DNA of 55,719 nucleotides from Verrucomicrobiota bacterium (GTDB taxonomy: Bacteria; Verrucomicrobiota; Verrucomicrobiia; Opitutales; Opitutaceae): positions 1 to 55,719 of the forward strand of contig CANIWJ010000008.1 of assembly GCA_947471035.1 (NCBI GenBank), given 5' to 3'. Made by a program: the position numbers and the translations under genes. The notes beneath the pieces were generated by a model. It did not search any database. It saw only the letters and a list, made by a program, of their open reading frames with translations, and was not told the origin of the DNA. The number at the start of each line of letters is the position of its first letter. The stretch's first letter is position 1. This document shows, piece by piece, positions 13,856 through 21,075 of this stretch.

Positions 13856-14391
13856 GGGGCGGTCACCGAGGTTTTCCTTCTTAGCATCGAAAGCCCGGTG
13901 ACCACCAAGGTCAGCAAACCAAGTCCGACCCAGAGTATATAAAAAGGCCGCCCCTTGGGTCCCAGCCAATTACCTTGGTGAATAGTCATCAGCAGGCTTT
14001 GAGTTTCTTTTTCGAAGCCGAAAACCAATTCGCCGTAGTGGTGTAGAATTCCAGTGGTGGCAGAGGCGAAAAGCGGCAGCACAAGCATCCATGCTACGAT
14101 CCGGTGCCATTGGCGAACCCCCTGCTTGGCTCTCGATTTCCAAAGCAAAGCAGCCCCACTGATTACCAGCGCCATCAGCCCCAGTCCGACGATGCTGGTG
14201 TAGGCCAACGAAGCGCCCTTCCCGAGCGCCATTCCGGTGTGAAAATCAAGTACTTGATGCCCCACGTCCTTCGACATTCCGAACCAAGAGCGACCAATGC
14301 GATAGGTCATTCCCGTCACCGCGAAAAGAATCAAAGGGGCGGCCAGCCAGGGCGAAAGACGACGATGAAGGGGACGGGAGACAGGTTTCAT
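13837..14391 (-). CDS. PepSY-associated transmembrane protein
   Basis: The 184-aa protein has about four membrane helices (APLILFAVTGMTYRIG, SIVGLGLMALVISGAALLW, VAWMLVLPLFASATTGILHHY, FYILWVGLGLLTLVVTGLSM). The LHRRLSPWLAAPLILFAVTG start and RQWHRIVAWMLVLPLFASATTG segment are typical of the PepSY_TM family, which includes putative iron-uptake or reductase-like membrane proteins. Conserved histidines (LHRR, QWHR, LHHYGE) could bind a metal or heme. Function is unproven. It starts 75 bases after the WD40 gene on the same strand, so the two may be co-transcribed. Confidence 0.8.
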   Translation of the reverse strand: MKPVSRPLHRRLSPWLAAPLILFAVTGMTYRIGRSWFGMSKDVGHQVLDFHTGMALGKGASLAYTSIVGLGLMALVISGAALLWKSRAKQGVRQWHRIVAWMLVLPLFASATTGILHHYGELVFGFEKETQSLLMTIHQGNWLGPKGRPFYILWVGLGLLTLVVTGLSMLRRKTSVTAPKASAS

Positions 14392-14466
14392 GTTATTAAA
14401 TTTAAGCAGATCAAGTGCCGTGAATGCGGAGAGTTTGACAGTGGAGACAGGGCATCGGCGACAGGA

Positions 14467-15495
14467 CTAGGTTTCGACTCGTAGCACGTAAACCACACCT
14501 TTTTCGCTGCCCACAGCAAGGAAAGCGTCATCCGGGGACCAGGCGAGTTTGGTCGCGGCGGTAGGCATTTTGACCGTGGCGCGCAAGGGTTGGGGACGCT
14601 CGGGACTCCAAAGTTGCACCACGCCATCTCTGCTGGCGGCGGCGAGCAAGCCGTGGCGGTTTTGAAAAGCCACCGCGACCAAGGGCGCATCGTGCGGCAG
14701 CATACCCGGCTCGCGTCCCTCGGGGCCCGCGCCCGAACAATCCCAGATGCACACATCCTGCCCGCCGGTGGTGGCGAGTTTTTGGCCGGTATGGTCGAAG
14801 CTGATTTGACGGACCTTGGTCTCGTAACCGCTCATGTGGAATTCCTGGTCCTCTTCGGGCAACCAGAGGTGCACGCTGGGGTCGGCGTTGCCCGAGACCA
14901 GCCAGCGTCCATCGGGCGGAGACCAAGCGAGCGTGGCGATGCCGTTGGCGTAGGCATATTCCTTTTGGGCGAGATGATCGTCGGCGTCCCACAGGCACAC
15001 ACCACCGAAGTAGGCGGCGGCCAGCGCACCACCTTGCGGATGCCAGGCGATGGCCGTGAGGGTTTTAGGCGCAGGTTTGAAGCGGTGGGAGACGCTCGCG
15101 TCTGAGTTAAGAAAAACCAAGTCGCGGCCCGAAGCGGCGGCGAGCAAAGGTACACCCGACACGGGCGCGGGCCGCCAGGCGAGTTGCTCGACCCAGGCGG
15201 ATCCGAGGGCGGCGGTGGCGAGGTGCTGCCCCGCTGCGGCGTCCCAGAGTTTTACCGCGCCATCCTGCCCGCCAGAGGCGAGGACGGCGGATGCTCCAAG
15301 ACTCGGAGCGAAAGCGAGCGCATTGGTGCCGTCGGTGTGGCCGGGCAGTTCGCGACGGTTTTCTCCGGTGGACCCGGCAAAAAGATAAATCGGTCCGGCT
15401 TGAGAGGCGGCGGCGAGGAGCGCCCCGTCTGGCGACCAGACGAGATCGATCACGTAATCATCGAGGGCTGCGGCCCAGACTTTGTGCAACTGCAT
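14467..15495 (-). CDS. WD40-repeat beta-propeller protein
   Basis: The 342-aa protein is built from about seven WD40-type blades. Recurrent segments include DLVWSPDGALLAAASQ, DGAVKLWDAA, GGVCLWDADD, DPSVHLWLP, GGQDVCIWDCS, DGVVQLWSPE and LAWSPDDAFLAVGS. No signal peptide or membrane segment is present, so it is probably a cytoplasmic protein-interaction platform. An in-frame extension of 21 residues upstream is not propeller-like, so the ATG at 15495 (MQLHKVWAAALDD) is chosen. It is followed on the same strand by the PepSY gene. The partner is unknown. Confidence 0.85.
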   Translation of the reverse strand: MQLHKVWAAALDDYVIDLVWSPDGALLAAASQAGPIYLFAGSTGENRRELPGHTDGTNALAFAPSLGASAVLASGGQDGAVKLWDAAAGQHLATAALGSAWVEQLAWRPAPVSGVPLLAAASGRDLVFLNSDASVSHRFKPAPKTLTAIAWHPQGGALAAAYFGGVCLWDADDHLAQKEYAYANGIATLAWSPPDGRWLVSGNADPSVHLWLPEEDQEFHMSGYETKVRQISFDHTGQKLATTGGQDVCIWDCSGAGPEGREPGMLPHDAPLVAVAFQNRHGLLAAASRDGVVQLWSPERPQPLRATVKMPTAATKLAWSPDDAFLAVGSEKGVVYVLRVET

Positions 15496-15561
15496 GGGCG
15501 CGCAGGTTGCGCGATGCGATAGGCTTGTCCACACCGCCATTAAACACCGGGGCGGCATTTT

Positions 15562-15575
15562 TTACCGCCGGGTAA
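15562..15575. promoter_or_regulatory. Palindrome TTACC-GCCG-GGTAA, possible operator
   Basis: A perfect 5-bp inverted repeat with a 4-base centre lies in the divergent gap between the WD40 gene and the 173-aa gene. It resembles the palindrome upstream of the PEP-CTERM gene at 20181. Operator function is inferred from symmetry only. Confidence 0.3.
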
Positions 15576-15590
15576 GTAGCCGGCCGTGAA

Positions 15591-15624
15591 TTCACTTTTT
15601 AAAGTTTATTAATAATTGTATAAT
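15591..15624 (+). promoter_or_regulatory. Candidate promoter upstream of the MamK-like unit
   Basis: A conspicuously AT-rich tract contains a perfect -10 hexamer TATAAT at 15619-15624. The candidate -35 region about 17 bases upstream (TTTTTA) is poor. It lies 43 bases before the 173-aa gene. Confidence 0.45.
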
Positions 15625-15666
15625 AATGATTAAAGAAACTGGCATCACCTTTGCTAAACCCGTGTC

Positions 15667-16188
15667 ATGAGTTTAGCCACGGTCAAAAATGTTCCTCAAG
15701 TCGAGCCTGCGGATGCACGCTGGGCGGAGTTGGAGCGATGGACCTTGGAGGCCTGCGTGCTACGTGCCGAAGGACGCGAAGCGGAGGCGGTGCGGGTTTT
15801 ACAGGAGCGCATGCCGTCGCTCATTCGCGATTGGAGCACGCACTGTCGCCTGCCCAAGCCATCCATCCAAGAGCGGCTGCGGCGCATGTTTGCCGATAAA
15901 CAGGACTTTGTTGCCCGCGGCCTCGCCCAACGACGTTTGATCACGTCCGAGCTCATCGCTCGTGGTCGTGACATCGAGGCGAGCATCCCGAGGCCTGCCA
16001 ACGCTTCCTCCGCCCAAGGCTCGGGTGCTTCCGTCCGTTCGACTGCTCCGGTCGGCCTCCGTCAACGCGTTCCGTTGGGCGACGTCGTCGGTATGCTGGA
16101 TGGCCTAGCCGAGGCCGAGCGCGAGGCCCGACGCGAGGCGATCTGGCCTCTGCGTTCCCCGGCCACGTTTGCCGCCGCGCAGCTCTAA
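15667..16188 (+). CDS. Uncharacterised protein upstream of the MamK-like actin
   Basis: The family of this 173-aa protein is not recognised. Residues ~15-105 look helical and charged (RWAELERWTLEACVLRAEGR, SIQERLRRMFADKQDF). A low-complexity Ser/Ala/Gly stretch follows (~107-127). The end is an acidic-basic helix (MLDGLAEAEREARREAIW) followed by a short Pro/Phe/Ala tail. No signal peptide or membrane segment is visible. It ends 47 bases before the MamK-like gene, has its own candidate promoter, and is the natural candidate for an accessory or regulatory partner of that filament. That role is inference from position alone. Confidence 0.75.
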   Translation: MSLATVKNVPQVEPADARWAELERWTLEACVLRAEGREAEAVRVLQERMPSLIRDWSTHCRLPKPSIQERLRRMFADKQDFVARGLAQRRLITSELIARGRDIEASIPRPANASSAQGSGASVRSTAPVGLRQRVPLGDVVGMLDGLAEAEREARREAIWPLRSPATFAAAQL

Positions 16189-16235
16189 TTTTCCCGTTTC
16201 CCCACCCAACCCAAATCAAAGTCACGTTAATCGTC

Positions 16236-17369
16236 ATGTCTAAGCCCACCACCATCCAAGCCGCCGCTCGCGTAACCTCCTCCGCCATCGTACCCGCTAC
16301 CGCCACCGACACCCTGTTGGTCGGTTTGGACTGGGGCACCAATCTCTCCAGCCTCCACGCCGCCCGTGGCACCAGCACCGAGTTGCTGGTGCAGGAGCAA
16401 ATCCCCACCATCGTCGGCTACGCGCAGGAAAACATCCTCGATGGTGTGCTTCCCGGTGATGCCCGCGTGCTCTTCGGCAAGCAGGCGCAGAAGCATCGTC
16501 AACACATGCGTCTGGTGCGTCCGCTGCAAGGTGGCGTAATCGCCGACCGCGAGGCAGCCAAGGAGTTCGCCCGCCATCTACGAACCCGTCTGCCGGATAA
16601 CGCCGGCGAAATTCGCGCCGTTATCGGCATGCCTGCCAGTTCCGATCTTGCTGCCCGCGAAAACGCCCGCGCCGCCGTGCAAGGTGTTTTCCAAAAAGTG
16701 ATCTTTGTGCCGGAGCCCTTCCTCGCCGCCCTTGGTTACCGCGACGACGACCGCCTAAACGACTCCGAATACCAGGACCCGGTGCTCAACTCCCTCTACG
16801 TCGATATCGGAGCCGGCTCGACGGACGTCTGCATCGTGCAAGGCCGTTACCCCACGGTGGACGACCAGCTAAGCGCACCCTTCGCGGGCGACGCGGTGGA
16901 CCAGATCATCCTTGATGCGGCGCAAATCGCCTATCCCGACGCCGGCCTCACCCTCGCCAAAGTGCGCGAGGTGAAGGAAAAATATTCCTGCGTGATGGGC
17001 GACGAAGGCCAGCAACCCGCTATCGCCACGGTGATGGTCGGCGGCAAACCGATGAAAATCGACCTCACCGCCCAGATCGCCGCCGGTTGCGCCGCGCTGC
17101 TGCAAAAGACCTTTGAAATGACCAGCGAACTGGTCGGCCGGGCCGATCCTGATTCGGTAAGCGAGTTGCTGCAAAACGTGATTGTGACCGGCGGCGGCAG
17201 CCTCATCCGTGGCTTTGGCGTGGCCCTGCAAACCAAGCTACTCGAAGAGGGTTTTGAGAACCCCCGCGTGCGCGTGTTGGGCCAAGGCTATAAGGAATAT
17301 GTAGCGCGCGGTGCCTTGAAGACCGCCCGGCAGGCGCAGGACCGCCACTGGCAAAACATTCTCGGCTGA
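16236..17369 (+). CDS. MamK-like actin family ATPase
   Basis: The 377-aa protein has the actin/Hsp70 nucleotide-binding motifs: phosphate-1 LLVGLDWGTN (~residues 28-37), phosphate-2 VDIGAGSTDVCI (~188-199) and adenosine motif VTGGGSLIRGFG (~317-328). Segments such as GRYPTVDDQ, VREVKEKYS and SELLQNVIVTGGGS resemble the magnetosome actin MamK more than MreB. MamK forms dynamic filaments that position magnetosomes, but no other magnetosome gene is in this window, so another cargo or a general positioning role is likely. The first ~25 residues are a variable Ala/Thr extension. It is probably co-transcribed with the 173-aa gene and ends at a strong terminator. Confidence 0.87.
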   Translation: MSKPTTIQAAARVTSSAIVPATATDTLLVGLDWGTNLSSLHAARGTSTELLVQEQIPTIVGYAQENILDGVLPGDARVLFGKQAQKHRQHMRLVRPLQGGVIADREAAKEFARHLRTRLPDNAGEIRAVIGMPASSDLAARENARAAVQGVFQKVIFVPEPFLAALGYRDDDRLNDSEYQDPVLNSLYVDIGAGSTDVCIVQGRYPTVDDQLSAPFAGDAVDQIILDAAQIAYPDAGLTLAKVREVKEKYSCVMGDEGQQPAIATVMVGGKPMKIDLTAQIAAGCAALLQKTFEMTSELVGRADPDSVSELLQNVIVTGGGSLIRGFGVALQTKLLEEGFENPRVRVLGQGYKEYVARGALKTARQAQDRHWQNILG

Positions 17370-17403
17370 TTGCGCCGTAACCCTTTGGGTTTGGATTGGA
17401 CGG

Positions 17404-17439
17404 AGGGCCGGTTCGCTAAGGCGGACCGGCCCTTTTTTT
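17404..17439 (+). terminator. Rho-independent terminator after the MamK-like gene
   Basis: A 13-bp stem (AGGGCCGGTTCGC with GCGGACCGGCCCT, one G-T pair) has a short TAAG loop and is followed by seven T. Confidence 0.93.
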
Positions 17440-17451
17440 CGCCCCTTCGTG

Positions 17452-18297
17452 TCAGGTCGCGAACGGGTTGTATTCTCTTTCGTGGGCGATGGTGGTCAAC
17501 GGACCGTGCCCGGGAGCAATGACCGTATCGGGCGGGCATAGACGGAGTACACGCGCCACTTGTTCGCGCAGCCGTTTGCAGCAGAAGTAGCCGCCGCCGA
17601 CCGAACCGGCAAAGAGCAGGTCGCCGCTGATCAGCAGCGGGGCGGCGTGGGGCGCGCCGGGCGCGCGCACGAGGTAGGCGTTATGCGCCTCGGCGTGACC
17701 GGGCGTGGCCAGCGTTTCGATTACGTAGCCTGCGCATTCCATACGAGCTCCGTCAGGCAAACCGGCGGCTCCGCCCACCTTGGCTCCAATAGGGGCGAAA
17801 ACCGGCGCAGCAGGGTGCAAGCGCCGCACCTCGGACAGGCCGCCGGTATGCTCGGTCTCGGCGTGGGTAAGGAAAACCGCCGCCAAGCGTTCGACCCGCG
17901 AGGGCCAAGCACGACGCAGGCGAGTGGGGTCGGGGCCGGTATCGAAAAGCACGCCTTCGCCACCACGACAATCGGTGATAAGGTAGGCGTTGGCCGTCCC
18001 GAGACCATGAGGCGCACGCAAGGGAAAAAGGCAAAACGGCAGCCCCGATATCACAGGCAGTGGGTAACGATTCACGGCCAGCGCCTGCACGCCGCGCGGG
18101 TTCAGACCCAAGGCTGATGCCAGACGATCCAGCTCTGGCGCGGTGAAATCGTAACGGTAATCGATGGCGTCGCGTATTCGCTCCGCGCTCACAGCGGTGC
18201 GCTCGGCCAAGGCCTCGGGAGTCAGACCGGCCTGACAGAGCCCCTTTTCGAGGATGTCACCCAGCTCGTCCTCCAAAAGTGTCTGTTCGATGACCAT
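17452..18297 (-). CDS. HTH plus metallo-beta-lactamase-fold protein, altered metal motif
   Basis: The 281-aa protein starts with a small helical domain resembling an XRE-type helix-turn-helix (TPEALAERTAVSAERIRDAI, ~residues 26-45). A metallo-beta-lactamase-fold domain follows. The usual HxHxDH motif reads H145-A-E-T-E-H150, so the second histidine and the aspartate are both Glu. Later ligands H201 (TPGHAEAH), D226 (ISGDLLF) and H264 (APGHGPLTT) are kept. It is a paralogue of the gene at 27304, sharing GHGPLTT and AHER.YNPF at the end. Hydrolase activity is therefore uncertain and metal content may be altered. It is convergent with the MamK-like gene. Confidence 0.85.
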   Translation of the reverse strand: MVIEQTLLEDELGDILEKGLCQAGLTPEALAERTAVSAERIRDAIDYRYDFTAPELDRLASALGLNPRGVQALAVNRYPLPVISGLPFCLFPLRAPHGLGTANAYLITDCRGGEGVLFDTGPDPTRLRRAWPSRVERLAAVFLTHAETEHTGGLSEVRRLHPAAPVFAPIGAKVGGAAGLPDGARMECAGYVIETLATPGHAEAHNAYLVRAPGAPHAAPLLISGDLLFAGSVGGGYFCCKRLREQVARVLRLCPPDTVIAPGHGPLTTIAHEREYNPFAT

Positions 18298-18354
18298 GCC
18301 CGAGCAAAGCCCGTCAAAGAAGAATGTCCAACGACCAATGCTCGAAGAAATCTT

Positions 18355-20037
18355 TTAAGGCGTTTGCGGCAAAACTCCCTCCGGCCCGAGGCGCTCCACC
18401 AATTCGGCAATCAACGGTTCCTGCGCCAGCAACGACCAAGGCGCATTACTCGAAATGCGAACGAAGAGCTGCTCCTGCGGCCGAAGCACGCCCTGTTTTA
18501 AGACCAGGGCAATTAAGCTCAGCGCTGATCCGGGCGTGGCGTAGGGCACGGGGTGACGGTTGGCGAAGTGCCAGAACCAAACATGACGACCGGCTTCACC
18601 GAGCAAGAAAACCCGTTGTTGCGCAGGCGTGAGCGTCTTGTCTCCGACCTTTAGCTCCACCGTGCTGGATACACCTTCGGCTGTGCTCCACCCAGCGCCG
18701 GGCCAGCAGGCGTCCGGGGTGTGCGACGCGACCAAACTTACCGGCGCCTGACCGGCGGCCCAAGCAGCCAGATACACCGTAACCACCACGAGTCGCTCCG
18801 GGGGCCCGTTCACGTAGGTGCGCTGCAACAGGTGTTCCGTGCGCAGGGTTGGAGCGAAACGGTAAAGCTCGGAGTCTGAATCGGTGCGCCATCCCGGCAT
18901 GGATTTCGGCAACAAGGTTTCCAGCCATTCCTGCTTCGCGGCGGGGGCCGACACGTGGGTTGGTCGAAGCACCCAAATTATCAGCGCAACACTCAATGCG
19001 AAACCGAGCATCCCAATCGTGAACGCACGCACCCATCGTCCAACCAGACGGCGAGAGGGTTCAGTCGAGTGCGCAGGCACCGGTTTGCCTGGTATTTCCG
19101 GCTCCAGCTGGTGGCTTCGTTCGCGCCGGGCCAAAAACCAAGCTAGACCAGTCAGACCGGCAGTGCCCGCGATGAGTATACTGAAACCCGTGAGGTCATG
19201 CCATCGCTCCAAATCATAGCCCTGAGCGGCTAACAGGGTCAGGATTAACGAACGGACATAGTTTAGCGCGAGCGCCCAAGGCGCGGCCACCACCATCACT
19301 GTTGCGCGAGCCAGCCAACCGCGAGGAATGACGGCGGCGAGGAAAACCGCGGCGTAAACGCAGGAAAATAAACTGCGCACCCCGCTGCAGGCTTCGTCCA
19401 CACCGACTTGGCCGCGCGGGAGTTCAATGACGGCACCCATTCGGTGGGCCGCCACGCCCGCCAAATCAAGGCCGCGAACAACCCACTCCGTTATCCAAAG
19501 CTGCAATTCCAGCGTAAGCCGCATCTGCGTGCCGGGCGGCAAGGGCGCGCTTAAAAAAAACAGAACAAGAATCGCGCCGGAGCAGGCGTTGAGCGGCAGG
19601 AGACGCACATCGCGATGCCCCGCGACGAATCCAGCGGTTGCGAGTAACAGGCAGAGGGCGACAGTGCCTAGCCAGAGCGACAGGGGGCTTTGCGCAGTAA
19701 GGGCGGCGGCGCTGAATCCAGTCGCGACGAGGGTAAGCAGGGCCAGCAACCCCAGGCTGAGGGTGAGCGCCGCCCAGCCCCGCCCGCCAGCGTGGTAACG
19801 CTTAGAACCGCGCCGGGCCTCGGCGATCAGTGCCAAGCCTGCGGGCAGCATAAAAAGACCGTGGGCAAGATCGGGATTGGCAATCCACTCCGGCCCCAGC
19901 CACGCCACCCACACCACGACCAGGCCTGCCAGGCAAAGAAGGCTTGTGGCCGCGAGCGCGTTCAGATTGCGCAAACTCGCCGCATAGTCGCCAAAGGCCC
20001 CGGGCGCGGACGAACTGAAATTGGGCGGGATGGACAT
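18355..20037 (-). CDS. Exosortase fused to an EpsI-like domain
   Basis: The 560-aa protein has about eight membrane helices and the exosortase catalytic residues Cys217 in VDEACSGVRSL, Arg262 in LNYVRSLIL and His280 in ERWHDLTGF. Exosortases are membrane transpeptidase-like enzymes that process the C-terminal PEP-CTERM signal of exported proteins. After a linker (~300-330) and another membrane helix (~333-352), residues ~365-560 form a soluble domain resembling EpsI (LLPKSMPGW, VTVYLAAW, HTPDACWPGAGW). It is divergent from a gene whose product has a PEP-CTERM-type tail and faces the same regulatory gap. The exact exosortase subtype is not assigned. Confidence 0.92.
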   Translation of the reverse strand: MSIPPNFSSSAPGAFGDYAASLRNLNALAATSLLCLAGLVVVWVAWLGPEWIANPDLAHGLFMLPAGLALIAEARRGSKRYHAGGRGWAALTLSLGLLALLTLVATGFSAAALTAQSPLSLWLGTVALCLLLATAGFVAGHRDVRLLPLNACSGAILVLFFLSAPLPPGTQMRLTLELQLWITEWVVRGLDLAGVAAHRMGAVIELPRGQVGVDEACSGVRSLFSCVYAAVFLAAVIPRGWLARATVMVVAAPWALALNYVRSLILTLLAAQGYDLERWHDLTGFSILIAGTAGLTGLAWFLARRERSHQLEPEIPGKPVPAHSTEPSRRLVGRWVRAFTIGMLGFALSVALIIWVLRPTHVSAPAAKQEWLETLLPKSMPGWRTDSDSELYRFAPTLRTEHLLQRTYVNGPPERLVVVTVYLAAWAAGQAPVSLVASHTPDACWPGAGWSTAEGVSSTVELKVGDKTLTPAQQRVFLLGEAGRHVWFWHFANRHPVPYATPGSALSLIALVLKQGVLRPQEQLFVRISSNAPWSLLAQEPLIAELVERLGPEGVLPQTP

Positions 20038-20180
20038 GCAACAGAGAGGGACGGCGGGATAGGGCGGAAGATTGCCCCAACTTGATGTTAAGACGCCGGA
20101 ACTGGCCAGCCCGCACTACACGATGCTAGAACGTGCGCCCCACCCGGTTAAGTAGATATTCTGAGTCGGCGAGGGTTGTT

Positions 20181-20194
20181 TTTACCGGGGTAAA
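20181..20194. promoter_or_regulatory. Palindrome TTTACC-GG-GGTAAA upstream of the PEP-CTERM gene
   Basis: A perfect 6-bp inverted repeat with a 2-base centre ends 17 bases before the ATG of the PEP-CTERM protein gene, in the divergent gap with the exosortase. It is a plausible operator. Its function is unproven, but see the similar site at 15562. Confidence 0.4.
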
Positions 20195-20211
20195 CGGTGT
20201 TTATTACAACC

Positions 20212-21075
20212 ATGCCACCCTGCATTACCCTTAGACTGCTCGCGCTGTGCGGGATTTTGCTTGGACTCACCGCTTCGGTGAAGGCGGGTTCCGCGACCGA
20301 CATCACCGGCCTCTACTTTACCGGTATCGACAATAATGGCACCACTTTGGCGGGCGGCACTGCGGACCCGCACTGGAGTGTCACCTACGCCAATGTCGGC
20401 GGCTCGACCAATAATAGCTACATCGGTCCTGCGTATGTGGCGACCACTACCGACCCCGGCTGGGTGTCCAATTCCACCACTTCGAAATGGATCGTGCCGC
20501 CCGGTGGCTCGGGTGGCGACGGCGGCTACAACCTGCCGGGCAACGGCACCTCAGGTAACAACGCGGCGTATTACATCTACACCCTCGCCTTCACCATTCA
20601 GGGCACCGGCACGGGCACCGCGACAAATCAGATCTCGATCGGCATCACCATCGCGGCTGACGACATTTATTCAATCTACGTTAATCCGAATCTTAGAAAC
20701 AACGGGGACATTGCAAACAACGTGACCCCCGCCGTGACCAACAACAATGGAGCATGGTCCAACACCACCTCGGCTACTTTGGCTAATTTCGGCTCGAATA
20801 ACAACTCGGTGTTTCAGATCGGCACCAACAAGCTCACCATCTTGGTGCGCAACTCCAACAGTATAACCGGCTCATCCAACAACACCGCTCTGAATCCGAC
20901 CGGACTACTGTTTTACCAGCAAAACAACCTGGTCACCATCGACGGTCGCGTGATTCCCGAAGTGGGCACGGTTTTACCTCTGTTAGGTGCGGCCCTGGCT
21001 TATTGGCTGAGTCTGCGTCGCCGTCGCGAGGTCGGGCAACTGTTTGAGGGTGACTCGCTGCGGCTTAGGGTTTGA
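20212..21075 (+). CDS. PEP-CTERM-type exported protein, probable exosortase substrate
   Basis: The 287-aa protein has a signal peptide (LRLLALCGILLGLTASVKAG, about residues 6-25) and a Gly/Asn/Thr-rich, probably beta-rich body with several aromatic residues. The C-terminal sorting signal is a variant PEP motif (IPEVGTVLP) followed by a hydrophobic helix (LLGAALAYWLSL) and an Arg cluster (RRRRE). Unusually, about 16 residues follow the Arg cluster, where most PEP-CTERM proteins stop. A GTG at 20197 would add five residues; the ATG at 20212 gives a standard signal peptide. It is divergent from the exosortase and overlaps the convergent TPR gene by 11 bases. Confidence 0.87.
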   Translation: MPPCITLRLLALCGILLGLTASVKAGSATDITGLYFTGIDNNGTTLAGGTADPHWSVTYANVGGSTNNSYIGPAYVATTTDPGWVSNSTTSKWIVPPGGSGGDGGYNLPGNGTSGNNAAYYIYTLAFTIQGTGTGTATNQISIGITIAADDIYSIYVNPNLRNNGDIANNVTPAVTNNNGAWSNTTSATLANFGSNNNSVFQIGTNKLTILVRNSNSITGSSNNTALNPTGLLFYQQNNLVTIDGRVIPEVGTVLPLLGAALAYWLSLRRRREVGQLFEGDSLRLRV

